Shown here in pieces: positions 22,916-34,828 of a DNA stretch of 64,000 nt. The notes beneath the pieces were generated by a model that saw only the letters and a program-made list of their open reading frames with translations, had not been told where the DNA came from and made no database searches. Each line of letters begins with the position of its first letter. Position 1 is the first letter of the stretch. The DNA is taken from contig SWDT01000003.1 in assembly GCA_009193035.1 (NCBI GenBank), forward strand, positions 372,001 to 436,000, read 5' to 3'. This stretch comes from Halicephalobus mephisto (taxonomy: Eukaryota > Nematoda > Chromadorea > Rhabditida > Panagrolaimidae). The translations under genes and the position numbers were made by a program.

Positions 22916-23469
22916 ATTTATTTTAAATTTTATTCTTTTTAATTTTTTAAACATTTTAATAAAAAATTTAAAAAAATGAAATCTTTTGTAACGTTGATAT
23001 TTATAAAACCAAAAATACAGAAGGAAACACGAGGAAAATTGTTTACTTTCGAGATAACTTTTTACATAAGTTTGCAAAAGACACTCATAATCGACATGTA
23101 GACTGTAATTCTCAAAGAAAAAAGTTTTAAAATTTTTAAAAAGTAAAAAATCGGTCAAAAGCCATTTTCAAACAAGATCGAAAAAATTTTCTTCAATGAC
23201 GTTTGTGGTTTTTGGTTATTTTTGGATTTTATCAAATTGATCTTGTGGGCTTTTTATCCCAAATTAGACAATGATTTTTAAATGACAAAAATCATAAAAA
23301 TCAAAATTTATAAAAATTTAAAAATTATAATTTTATAAAAATCATAAAAATTAAAATTTATAAAAATTTAAAAATAATAATTTTATAAAAATTAAAATTT
23401 ATAAACATTTAAAAATAATAATTTTATAAAAATCGTCGCAAAAAAATTTCAAACTCTTAAAAAGAAAAA
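22916..23469. other. intergenic, nothing recognised
   Basis: AT-rich. An open frame of 89 codons on the minus strand has biased Phe/Lys content and no domain; I treat it as chance. Confidence 0.4.
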
Positions 23470-23830
23470 AAAATAAGATTTTAGCAGAATTACCAAATTT
23501 ACCATTTTTGTTTTCTTAGAATTTCGGTAAAAGAGGTGAAAAAATGCAAGTTCGTTTCCTTGCCAGAATTGTCTAATTTACCATTTTTGTTTTTTTGTAA
23601 TTTCAGTAAAAGAGGTGAAAAAAACGAGTCAGTTTCCCTGCCAGAATTACCAAATTTACCATTTTTGTTTTTTTTATTTCGGTAAAAGAGGTGAAAAAAA
23701 CGCGAGTCAGTTCTCTTGCCAGAATTACCAAATTTACCATTCTTATTTTTTTTATTTCGATAAAAGAGGTGAAAAAGGCCAGTTAATTTGCGAAAATTAC
23801 CATTTTTTATTTTCACTCGCTCCTACGCGG
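23470..23830. repeat. about 81-base tandem repeat with ACCAAATTTACCATTTTTG
   Basis: Four units of CCAGAATTACCAAATTTACC followed by GGTAAAAGAGGTGAAAAAA and a GCGAGTCAGTT segment. It is an expanded piece of the dispersed repeat family and ends with CTCGCTCCTACGCGGGAATT. Confidence 0.8.
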
Positions 23831-24146
23831 GAATTCAAAAAATAATATTATTGTTTTAAAAATTAGAAATAAAATTTTCACAAAAACATTTCGGAAGGAA
23901 TTTTCAGAAGCTTAAAATTTGAATTTAAAAAAAGAACAAGATAAATATGAGTGAAAACAGTAAGTCGACTTTTGTAGTTAATTCTCGATTTTATTGTTTA
24001 TTCTGCCTTCACTCAATCTCCTCAACAATTCAAAAAATCCAAAAACTTTTATTTCCTTTTCCTACTGTAGCCTTTGTGATTTAAAAGCTAAAAAATTTTA
24101 AATAAAAATAGTCCCGAAGCGAAAATTAGAATTTTTAGAAAATTTT

Positions 24147-24638
24147 AGGATTGTTGGGAAAGGACAAAAAAGAGCGAGTCGGTTTCGATAAAGATTACCA
24201 GATTTATCATTTTTTCCTTTTTCACTTTCTCAGCACGATTGAAGATTTTAGAAAATCATGATATTATAGATTATTAAAAACCTAAATTTAAAAAATTACT
24301 CGATAGGAAAGTGGGATTTCGTAGGAAATTGTAAAATTTAGGTAAGAAAGAAGAACGCGAGTGAGGACAGAACAAGGCAGTTTTTTTTTACCAAAATTAC
24401 CAGTTTTACCATTTTTCCACTTCCACTCGCTCTTGCACGAGAATTCAAAAATTCAAAAATCATAATATTATAAATTAGTAAAAACTAAAATGAAAAAAGT
24501 TACCTCGACACGAAAGTCTAGATTTTTTGGAAATTTGCAAAATTTAAGTAAGAAAACAAGGCGGTTTTTTTTTACCAAAATTACCAGTTTTACCGTTTTT
24601 CCACTTCCACTCGCTCTTGCGCGGGAATTCAAAAATTT
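24147..24638. repeat. dispersed repeat block, near copy of 14119-14599
   Basis: This is the same order of sub-units as the block at 14119, from GGATTGTTGGGAAAGGACAA to CTCGCTCTTGCGCGGGAATT, with few substitutions. Confidence 0.8.
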
Positions 24639-24639
24639 A

Positions 24640-26123
24640 AAAAATTATCAATTTTGATTCAACAATAATTCTTGAACAAATTTCAAAATTCATCGTAATT
24701 TTTGATTTTTATCAATTGGGAATTTCTAAAGAGCAAGAAAAACAAAATTTATCATTTTTTAATGAAAATTTATTTTTGACGATTTTTTGGAAATTTTCCA
24801 AAAAAATTTGTTTTCAACGTGCTTCAAAATGTCAACATGAGGATACGTGAGTTTCGAACATCGTTAAGATTAAAAAAAAGTAAATTTAAAAAAAAATAAA
24901 TTTAAAAAATTTTTTATAAAAATTAAAAAAATTAAATTTCACAAAATTCTAAATTTTCTAATAAAATAAAAATTAAATTTTAAAAAAAAATAAATGAAAT
25001 TAAATTTTAAAAAAAATAAAAGAAATTAGATTTTTTAAAAAATTAAAAAAATAAAAGAAAATTAAATTTTTAAAAAATAAATTTTAAAAAATTTTAAAAC
25101 TTTAAAAATTAAAAAAATAAACTTTAAAGAATTCCAAAAATTCAAAAAATGTATTTCAAAGAAATTCCAAAAGTAAACTTGGCGGTATCCTAAAAACTTA
25201 AAAAATAAACTTGGCAATATTCACGGACTCGGATATAATGCAAAACTGGTTTTACAAGGTCCTAAAAATCCAACGGTAGAAAAATAAATAAAATATTTCT
25301 AAAAATGTACATTTTTTAAAAAATACAAAAATCGAAAAAAATAAATTTCGATTACCGAAAAAAATTATTGTATTGTTTATGTTTCTGTCAGAAGGAGAAT
25401 CAACAGATTACGAGGTAATCTTTTCAGAAAATCAAATTTTTTATAAAAATTTAAAATTAAAATTGTTTAAAAATAATCTCGACACGAATTTTTGGGACTT
25501 GTTAGAAACTACAGTAATCTGAGTATTTATTTCAAAATTATTTTTTTATAAAAATTCAAAATTAAAATTATTTAAAAATAGTCTCGAGACGATTTTTTGG
25601 GACTTGTTAGAAACTACAGTAATCTGAGTAGTTATTTCATAATTATTTTTTTATAAAAATTCAAAATTAAAATTATTTAAAAGTCTCAAGACGAATTTTT
25701 GGGACTTGTTAGAAACTACAGTAATCTGAGAAGTTTTAATATTATTTTAAATTTTGCAATTAATAATATCATAAATATTCAAAAATTAAAAATGTTCAAG
25801 AATTTTTCCGAGACGAATTTCCAAGTTTTTAGAACAGCTTACGTGACGATTTCGTAACTAATTTTCGAAACCTAAATTCCGTCCGAAACCCTCTAAACCG
25901 GGTTAAACAAAGCAAAAAACCCCTATCCGTCCTCGAGGATTAACATTCATATATGAAACTATTAACAATTTAAAAAAAACAACTTTAAAGTGAAACTCAA
26001 AAATTTTTATAAAATTCAAAGAAAATTAATTTTTATAAAATTCAAAATCGAGAAATTTACAATATCTTTCGTTGCACAAAAGTAACAATATCACTCGAGA
26101 TCAGGAATTCAGAAATCTTCGGA
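24640..26123. other. AT-rich intergenic region with a 105-base tandem repeat
   Basis: AT runs with no gene. At about 25440-25790 a unit of roughly 105 bases with CTCGACACGAATTTTTGGGA and TTGTTAGAAACTACAGTAAT is repeated three to four times. Confidence 0.6.
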
Positions 26124-26594
26124 TTAAAACATCCTGCAGGCTTGGAACCCGAAGGCCATCATCAGCACCCATATGGGTATGAAAACCACCCCATATGTGG
26201 ACTGCACGGCGACCCCGAGCTTCTCATAATCACCATCTATCTTCCGACAGAGCAAAAACTCGAATACGGCGATCATAAGGACCCGTATGGTGCTGAACAA
26301 AGATCTGAAAAATTTCGGTTTTCATATATCAAATTTTCAGGGAACTTACCCGATGCAAGCGTTTTTGAATTGTCGGCTTTCGATCATTGTCCTGATGAAG
26401 ATTATGAAGAGGAAATACAAATTCAAGCCACTGGCAGCGAACAACGGAACGAATATCTGCCAGTAGGTAAATTGGTAATCGGCGAGCAGCTTCAGCGCCA
26501 GCATTACCGAAGAAATTAGAAAAGAAATAAAATGAATAAATAATTCAAACGAGGTTACTCCGATCCATTTATGTAGTTCTTTCAATGTCAGCAT
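26124..26594 (-). CDS. TMEM203 homologue, small ER membrane protein
   Basis: TMEM203 is a conserved four-helix membrane protein of the ER linked in vertebrates to calcium handling (family knowledge). Exons 26594-26350 and 26304-26124 give 141 residues, close to the 136 of the human protein. The N-terminus MLTLKELHKWIGVTSFELF matches the family start, followed by YWQIFVPLFAASGLNLYF, FEFLLCRKIDG and the C-terminal QACR motif near the end (FGFQACRMF). Four hydrophobic segments are visible. I start at the ATG at 26594 because it matches the family; the frame is open further upstream to 26708 but that part is not conserved. A seven-codon frame starting at 26608 overlaps this start. The gene is divergent from swsn-6. 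Confidence 0.9.
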
Positions 26595-27141
26595 CGCAAC
26601 GAAACCATTTAACGATTCTGAATCCGCGGAGATCGAATTCAAGTTATTGAATAAAATGACCAGTCTTTCCTTTTTCGCGTCGAGAGAAACAACTTGTCCG
26701 GCCCGCAAAAGCCGCGCAGTTCTGTTTAATTTTCAGATCTCTTGCCAGATTTTCCCTTTCAGATCACGTTAGAAGTACTTATCTGGCTGAAACAGAACCA
26801 CATAATATTTTCAATTTGTTTTTCTCAACGATTTTTCCTCTTCGTGTTGAGAAAAAAAACTTGTTTGACTAATTAAAAACCACATAATTTCTTTTAATTT
26901 TTTGATTTCTGCTTTGTTGCCAAGTTTTCTTATTTTATCTCAAGAAAAAAGTTACTGACTGTAAAGAAGACCACAAAGCTTTTCCAATTTTTCAATTCCA
27001 TCCTTGTTGCCAGTCTTCCCTCTTTCGCGTCGAGAGAAAACGGCTTGTTTGGCTCGGCGAGTGGACCGCGCAATTTCTTCAATTTTTTGATTTTGCTAAT
27101 CTACATCTTTCGTTCTCTAATTCAGCTTTATTCCCACAAAA
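26595..27141. promoter_or_regulatory. divergent promoter region between TMEM203 and swsn-6, with diverged repeats
   Basis: The start codons are 548 bases apart. The interval consists largely of diverged copies of one unit of about 90-125 bases with CTTTCGCGTCGAGAGAAA, a CTTGTTTGGCTCGGCGAGTG-like part and CCGCGCAATTTCTTCAATTT. One copy extends over the open sequence upstream of the TMEM203 start. For swsn-6 an acceptor TCTAATTCAG ends at 27125, 16 bases before the ATG, consistent with trans-splicing. Confidence 0.5.
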
Positions 27142-29124
27142 ATGAGTGGAGGGATTTACGGAGTTGGTAGGTCATATATATAAAGTGGATTTGATATATG
27201 AAATTTGCTTTTCAGAGGATATTTCTCCCATCGTCATTGACCCTGGATCTCATTCCATCCGCGCCGGTTACGGAGGCCAAGAGCAACCTTTTGTGAGTTT
27301 TTGCATTATTACTGTATATGTTGATAGAATTGTTCAAATTCACCAGTATTTAAGATGTTTTTAAAATTAAAATGTTGTTTTTGAATTTATACAACTTTAA
27401 CGTTATTTACCTAAAAATCAAAAAAGCCCGTTTTTGGAAGGATTAATTTAACTTTCATTACGATTTCTCGGGTGTTTATCAATAGTTTCATATATCAATA
27501 TTAATTCTCGAAGGTAGATGGGATTTTGTAGTTCAGATTATCCTGATCTAGGAGTTCTTAGATCTATCTAAATTTAACACATTTTTAAAATATTTATTGC
27601 GAAACCCTGCAAGATTATGAGATATCTTTCACGCATAACCAAAATTGCTATATAAGCTACTGTTTTTTCTAATAAAATCCTAAAATTCGCACTACAACAA
27701 TTTCGGAACAATTTTCATATATAATTTTTATGACAATACGACTATGATTCTACAGAAACTTCTAGAATCCTCCAAAAACCCAATAGAAACTTTAAAAACA
27801 ACTTAGAAAATTAGAATTCTAAAAATTCATGCCCAAACGGTTTTGTAATCATACATGTATAATTTCTACAATATTACGGTTAATATTTAGTTCGACATTC
27901 CTTCTCATGTCGGAATCCGGGAAGTTATTGAAAAAACCACAGATGAAACAGTTGATTCTGCCGCTGATCCGAATGCGAAACCCAGAAAGGAGTACTTTTT
28001 GGACACCACCAAAATCCTCGTTCCGCGAGAAAACACCGAAATTGTGAATTTTATGAAAGGAGGAGTCATCGAGGACTGGGATATTTTCGAAGAACTCTGG
28101 GATTACATCAACAACAAATGTCTCATCTGCGACACGAAAGAACACCCGCTTCTGATGTCAGAATCCGCCGTGAGTTTTGTAATTTTATTTTAAATTTAAT
28201 AAATATTTTCAGTGGAATACTCGTGAAAAAAGAGAAAAATTAGTTGAAATTGCTTTTGAAAAATACAAAGTCCCGGCGGCATATCTGATGAAAAATGCGG
28301 TTTTGACTCTTTTCAGCAGCGGGAGATCTTCCGGATTAGTGCTGGACTGTGGAGCTACCCACACCTCTGCCGTGCCTGTTCATGATGGTTTTTGTCTGGC
28401 TCAGAATGTAGTTACTCAACCGATCGGAGGCGATACAATTGTCGAACAATGCCGAATTACGTTGGAAAATCAAGGAGTCGAAATTGTGCCTCCATATAAG
28501 ATAGCAAAAAAAGAAGAAGTTGGTCAAGATGAGAAACCAATCTGGACGATGAAGAAAAATCTACCAAAAGTTACGAAATCATTCGAGGATTTTGCAATGA
28601 AACAAGTTTTGGAAGATTTTGCTCAAAGTACTTTACAATTGTCCGAAAGTCCGGCAGATGTGGATTTCATGGAGAAACTTCCGGCTCATAGTTACTGTTT
28701 TCCGTGTGGATTCAAGCGGGATTTTCATTCAGAACGAGCCAAGATTCCAGAAGCCCTGTTCGATTTGAAGCATATGAAAGGAGAAAACAAACTGGCGTTA
28801 ATGAACGTGTCAGACATTGCGGCTACAAGTTGTGGAATGTGCGAACCTGAAATTCGTCAACAAATGTATTCAAATGTCTACGTTGCCGGAGGAGGATCTA
28901 CGATCATGGGATTTATAGAAAGAGTGAATCACGACTTGGCTCTTAGATGCGGACCCTCGGTCAAAATTCGTGTTAATGGAGCCCAGACGATGATGGAAAG
29001 AAGATTCGGAGCATGGATCGGGGGTTCTATTATTTCTTGTCAAAGTCAGTTTTACAATTATTGGATCAGTAAAGCAGAATATGAAGAATGCGGAAAATCC
29101 CTCGTTGAAAAACGCTGCATCTGA
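27142..29124 (+). CDS. swsn-6: actin-related protein, BAF53/ACTL6 subunit of SWI/SNF
   Basis: Nuclear actin-related protein, a core subunit of SWI/SNF chromatin remodelling complexes, binding the HSA domain of the ATPase (family knowledge). Exons 27142-27166, 27216-27292, 27891-28169 and 28213-29124 give 430 residues, the usual ACTL6 length. It begins MSGGIYGVEDISPIVIDPGS and continues with the actin phosphate-loop region SIRAGYGGQEQPF, FDIPSHVGI, LMSESAWNTREKREKL, LVLDCGATHTSAVPVHDG, YVAGGGSTIMGF and RRFGAWIGGSIISC. These are the BAF53 forms of the actin motifs, not those of conventional actin. The first exon is only 25 bases. The 598-base intron 2 has no notable content. Orthology to C. elegans swsn-6 is from resemblance. 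Confidence 0.93.
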
Positions 29125-29639
29125 TTTTTGATCTCTTATTTTATAATTTTTATGATCTGTTTTATCTTGGATTTTTGGGATAAAAAGTCGAGGGAAATTT
29201 GGAAAGTACAGTAATTTTAAAAATTATTCCATTGATAAATGGGGAAGTGGATTTTTGAAGATTCTGAAAAATTTTATAAATTTTTACCAAGTTCTGAAAG
29301 ATTTTAAAAAACTTCATAGAAATTCTGGAATTTTATTGAATTTTAGAAAATTTAGGAAATTTTAGAATTTTTAGGAAATTTTGGACGATTCTGAAAAATT
29401 CTAAGAAATTTCGAAATCTTTATTTTTATAATTGCGAAATTTCTGTTAAATTTCGGAAATTTATGAGATTTTGGAAAATTTCGGAAATTTTGCAAGATTA
29501 TGAAAAATTTTATAAATTTTTACCAAGTTCTGAAAGATTTTAAACAAATTTTTAAGTTTTAAAAGATTTCGAAAGCTACAAAAATAAGCCTAAAAAGTGA
29601 AAAATTGAACCACTTTATGAACTTAGGGGTCGATTACTG

Positions 29640-30120
29640 TAAGAGAGGAATTGCCTCAGGGGATTACATACCTTGAAAGTAAAATCTTCCAAAAAGACCA
29701 AAAACCAAAAGAAGTAATTTCCACAAGGGGAAAACTGCCGCAGGGGATATAATTTTCTTACAGAAAAAATCCTCCAAAAAGACCAAAAATCAAAGGGAAG
29801 AACTGCCTCAGGGGATTACATACCTTGAAAATTTTCTAAGAAGACCAAAAACAAAAAGAAATAATTTCCGCAGGGGGAAAACTGCCGCAGGGGATATAAT
29901 TTTCTTACAGAAAAAATTTTCTAAGAAGACCAAAAATCAAGGGGAAGAACTGCCTCAGGGAATTACATACCTTGAAAGTAAAGTTTTCTAAGAAGACCAA
30001 AAACCACGAGGGGTAATTTCCACAAGGGGAAAACTGCCGCAGGGGATATAATTTTCTTAGAGAAAAAATTTTCTAAGAAGACCAAAAACCACGAGGGGTA
30101 ATTTCCGCAGGGGAAGAAGT
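29640..30120. repeat. tandem array with CTGCCTCAGGGGATTA and CTGCCGCAGGGGATAT
   Basis: About four units of 120-150 bases. Each contains AACTGCCTCAGGGGATTACA, a TAATTTCCACAAGGGGAAAA segment and AACTGCCGCAGGGGATATAA, with AGAAGACCAAAAA between. Confidence 0.8.
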
Positions 30121-30379
30121 GTAAAACTTCAAAAAAACTACAAATTAAGTAATTATAGTTTTTTCACGAGAGTCAATTGGATTGAAAAATATTAAATATA
30201 TATTGACGGAAATCCAATATCTAAGTATTAATTTTAAGATTAAAATTATTTTTAAAAAAAATCAATTCTTAGAAATTTTTAAAATTTCATGTTTTCAAAA
30301 AATAAAGTAATTAAGCCTCGGACCACCACCTACATTTTTGAATCATTTTTATTTTTGAATTCCTTTGAGATTACGAGTT

Positions 30380-31030
30380 CATTAAAGCTTACACAATTTT
30401 GCAGAATTTAATGAAAATTTCAGAATCCTTCCAGAATTACCCAGAACTTCTTAATGATCTCTAAATTACTGTAGTTCTTTAAAATTAAAAAAAAAACAAG
30501 TTTTCAGAAATTAAAAAAAAGATTTCTGAAATTTAAAAAGTTTCAGAATCCTTACAGAACTTCTTAATAATCTCTAAATTACTGTAGTTTTTTAAAATTA
30601 AAAAAACAAGTTTTTAAATAAAAAAAATTTGAAAATTTCTGAAATTAAAAAAAAGCTTCAGAATCCTTCCAGAATTACCCAGAACTTCTTAATGATCTCT
30701 AAATTACTGTAATTTTTTAAAATTAAAAAACAAGTTTTCAGAAATTAAAAAAAAGATTTCTGAAATTTAAAAAGTTTTCAGAATCCTTACAGAACTTTAA
30801 TGATATCTAAACTACTGTAGTTTTTTAAAATAAAAAAAATTTGAAAATTTCTAAAATTTGAAAAAAGCTTCAGAATCCTTCCAGAATTACCCAGAACTTC
30901 TTAATGATCTCTAAATTACTGTAGTTCTTTAAAATTAAAAAACTTAAAATTTTCTGAAATTTAAAAAGTTTCAGAATCCTTACAGAACTTCTTAATGATC
31001 TCTAAAGTACTGTAGTTTTTTAAAATTAAA
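30380..31030. repeat. about 120-base tandem array with CAGAACTTCTTAATGATCTC
   Basis: Six to seven units of TTCAGAATCCTTCCAGAATT followed by ACCCAGAACTTCTTAATGAT, CTCTAAATTACTGTAGTT and an A-rich part. Confidence 0.8.
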
Positions 31031-31149
31031 AAAATAAGGTTTAATAATTTTCAAATCAAAATGAAAATTTTTAAATTTTCAAGAAATTCTAAAAATCTAT
31101 TTCAAAATAATTTTAAAAAAAATTAATATTTTTAGAAGAAAATAATTCT

Positions 31150-31565
31150 TAAAAAAATTGAATTTTGTTGTTTTCTAACAAGTTCTAAAATTTCGTGTTG
31201 AGACAATTTTGTAGGAATATTTATTTTTAATTTTTAAAATAATAAAAAATATAAAATTTCGGATTTTGTTGTTTTCTAACAAGTTCTAAAATTTCGTGTT
31301 AAGACAATTTTGTAGAAATATTTATTTTTAATTTTTTAAATAATAAAAAATTCTAAAATTTCGTGTTGAGATGATTTCGTAGAAATATTTATTTTTAATT
31401 TTTTAAATAATAAAAAATATAAAATTTCGGATTTTGTTGTTTTCTAACAAGTTCTAAAATTTCGTGTTAAGACAATTTTGTAGAAATATTTCATTTTTTA
31501 AATAATAAAAAAATATAAAATTTCGGATTTTGTTGTTTTCTAAAGTTTCGTATTGAGACGATTTC
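31150..31565. repeat. about 105-base tandem array with TCTAAAATTTCGTGTTGAGA
   Basis: Four to five units of TTGTTGTTTTCTAACAAGTT, CTAAAATTTCGTGTTGAGAC, AATTTTGTAGAAATATTTAT and an A/T part. TTCGTGTTGAGAC is a variant of the TCGTGTCGAGAC motif scattered through the window. Confidence 0.8.
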
Positions 31566-31795
31566 GTAACAACGCCCATTCTAACTTTGTAATAGTATGA
31601 TTACTGCAACAGGTAATTGGCCGGACAGACGGGGATTTAATGAATACCATTGAGTCTTCTTGTGACTGAGGCAACCGCGGGGCGTGCTTTATCTGTTTTG
31701 TCTTTGCCGGTAATAATTCTTCATTTTGGATAAAAATGAAAAAAAGAAGATAAAACTAAAATTATTTTTTAAAAGTATCTTATTTTAAAAAATCT

Positions 31796-33408
31796 ATGTC
31801 GAATTCCAAAGATTCGAAATCAGCGGAAGAGCTGATTTCTCTTCCGTCGACTTCTCAGATGCCCAGTGGTATCGTCAGTCGACATCAGCTCCAGAATCCG
31901 GAATGTTCAGAAAGACCCCTGACCGTGGCCCCTTATTCAAATTTCGCTACCGTAGTCGTGGCCGCGACCCAAACCAACTCCGCGAGAAGACACTTCTCGG
32001 CCCATACGAGGAGGTCCGGGAGTACGGTAGTCACCCTGAGGTCCTCGAGACCCCCTACCGTACCCCCCAGGTCCCCCCTACGGGCCCAGAGTTTTGCTCT
32101 AGAGGTTAGTTTTTTTTTTTAATTACAATTACCCCTCAGGCAAAGTTTAATTTTTCTTTCGTTTCCTGTTGACTCTGAATTCCCCTGGGATGAACACCGA
32201 ATCTATTCAATTACCCACTCTCTTCAGGACCAATCTTACTATGAAAAGTGAAAATGAAAGTTCTCACCAAACCGTCTGAAAATATATTTTTAGAATTTCC
32301 CAAAAATTTCGAAAAAACAAATCGATTTCGACAAATTTATCATTTTTTACACTTTCATTTATCTCGCCCTGTCTGCGCGCGAATTTAAAATTTCAAAAAA
32401 AACGCGAGTCATTTTCGACAAATTTACCATTTTTTCCACTTTCATCTACCTCGTCCTGTCTGCGCGCGAATTTAAAATTTCAAAAATCAGAAACAATTTC
32501 AAAAAAACAAATCGATTTCGGCAAATTTACCATTTTTTCCATTTTCACCTATCTCGCCCTGCCTGCGCGAGAATTTAAAATTTCAAAAATTACTGACAAT
32601 CAAGAAAACGCGAATCGATTTTTTTCTGTCAAAATTACCAGTTTTACCATTTTTCTACTTTTACTCGCTCCTGCGCGGGAATTTAAAAATTAAAAAAATT
32701 ATATTTTAAAATATTTTTTTTCCAGCCTTCTGCTCAAGTGATTACAAATGTCGAAGGATCGTCCAGCAAGCAGAGGAGTCTTCCGAGATCCCAATCCGCT
32801 TCGACTCCAGATGTCCACATGTCCTACAGTGTCCTCGCTTTCATGCATTGCGGGACCTTCGAAGCTGCTGCGAACACGAGATGGCTATGTTCTAACAAAA
32901 TAGCTTACATGATTGTAATTTTTCTATTTCTAATATCCTATATTAATCAATTTTCCAGAATCTCACAGGAGTTCAAAGATTAAAAGTTCGATCATGTTCA
33001 TGTTCAAATCCCAAATACCACACTCCAACAGAATACACTCCAAAAATCGATTACAGTAATTCCAACGATTCCATACTGGAAGAATTCATAAAAATAAACA
33101 ACTTCATTGCCCAAGCCCGATCAAGGAACATCCAAGTCCTCATCTTCAACAAAGACGCCCAGGACCTCTGTCAAGCAGTTGCAATACAGTACATCATGGA
33201 CTACCACAAGATTCCTCTTTCCCACGCAATTGCTCATCTTCAAAAAAACGATAATGTAAAAGTCCGAATTTCACCTCGATATATGGAAGTCCTGAAATTC
33301 TGGGAAAACAAAGTAGTAAACTCCAACGAAGGCAGAACCAAGGCCATTGAAGCCATGATACGAGCCCCGTTTTCCATCGAAGTCGAAAGACGATTAGCTT
33401 GGTTATAA
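31796..33408 (+). CDS. inactive dual-specificity phosphatase-like protein (pseudophosphatase)
   Basis: Exons 31796-32104, 32726-32914 and 32959-33408 join in phase to 315 residues. The first 130 are Ser/Arg/Pro-rich and probably disordered. From SVLAFMHCGTFEAAA the order matches the DSP fold of the phosphatase at 10010: a strand and helix, KIAYMINLTGVQRLK, the KIDYSNSNDSILEEFI region, then VLIFNKDAQDLCQAVAIQYI where active enzymes have VLVHCxxGxxRSxxxxIAY, then ISPRYMEVLKFWE for the usual SPNFxFxxQLxxYE. Spacing is kept without gaps, but the His, Cys, Gly, Arg and Ser of the active site are Phe, Asn, Ala, Leu and Cys. Catalysis is therefore unlikely; a binding role as in STYX-like proteins is plausible but not shown. 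The gene is convergent with TVP23. Intron 1 is filled by dispersed repeats. Confidence 0.8.
32260..32705. repeat. dispersed repeats in the pseudophosphatase intron
   Basis: Four diverged units combine AAATCGATTTCGACAAATTT, TACCATTTTTTCCACTTTCA and CTGTCTGCGCGCGAATTTAA, the last being CTCGCTCCTGCGCGGGAATT. They belong to the family at 10626, 12842 and 14119. Confidence 0.75.
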
Positions 33409-33424
33409 AAAGTACAAATCTAAA

Positions 33425-33430
33425 AATAAA
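33425..33430 (+). terminator. AATAAA poly(A) signal of the pseudophosphatase gene
   Basis: AATAAA lies 17 bases after the stop. The convergent TVP23 gene stops at 33579, leaving about 150 bases between. Confidence 0.6.
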
Positions 33431-33578
33431 TTAATTTTACAAAATACATGGATTCAGACTAGTTAGTTTTTTCTTCCATACTAATTATATATCAATAAAT
33501 TACAACAGGCCTACACCTGTAGAAATTTCCCGGTATATTTCATAATTAGTGATATTAGCCATCTTGCACATTGTTACT

Positions 33579-34709
<1,131 letters not shown>

Positions 34710-34719
34710 CTTAAATTTT

Positions 34720-34722
34720 CTA
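34720..34722 (-). promoter_or_regulatory. predicted trans-splice acceptor of TVP23 in an operon
   Basis: On the minus strand TTTTTTTTAG precedes AAAATTTAAG and the ATG at 34709. The site is about 107 bases after the nrde-2 stop, the distance typical for SL2-type acceptors in nematode operons. Confidence 0.55.
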
Positions 34723-34828
34723 AAAAAAAATTAAAAAATTTAAAAATTTAAAAAAATATTTCACGGTAATTAAAAACCGTTAAAAATCCACAAATTAAAA
34801 AATTTTTAAAATACATAATTTGCAAAAT

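Larger units (their letters stand above)
29125..31795. other. intergenic region made of three successive tandem arrays
   Basis: After about 500 bases of AT-rich sequence come three arrays, described separately, and then 230 bases of ordinary sequence upstream of the next gene. That last part includes CCGCGGGGCGTGCTTTATCT around 31676-31695 and two AGATAA GATA-type sites, one per strand. No gene seen. Confidence 0.5.

Noticed and set aside
23499..23816. 105-codon frame with repeated KNKNGKFGNSG peptides
   Set aside because: Translation of an 81-base tandem repeat, a multiple of three; not a repeat protein gene.
26142..26519. 125-codon plus-strand frame opposite TMEM203
   Set aside because: Covers both TMEM203 exons and the intron on the other strand; the TMEM203 reading is clearly conserved.
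29640..31565. CRISPR-like array
   Set aside because: Direct repeats without distinct unique spacers, in a eukaryotic genome; ordinary tandem repeats.
31796..33408. Reading the dead phosphatase as a decayed pseudogene
   Set aside because: Frame, splice sites and fold-defining residues are intact over three exons, so only the active site is lost.
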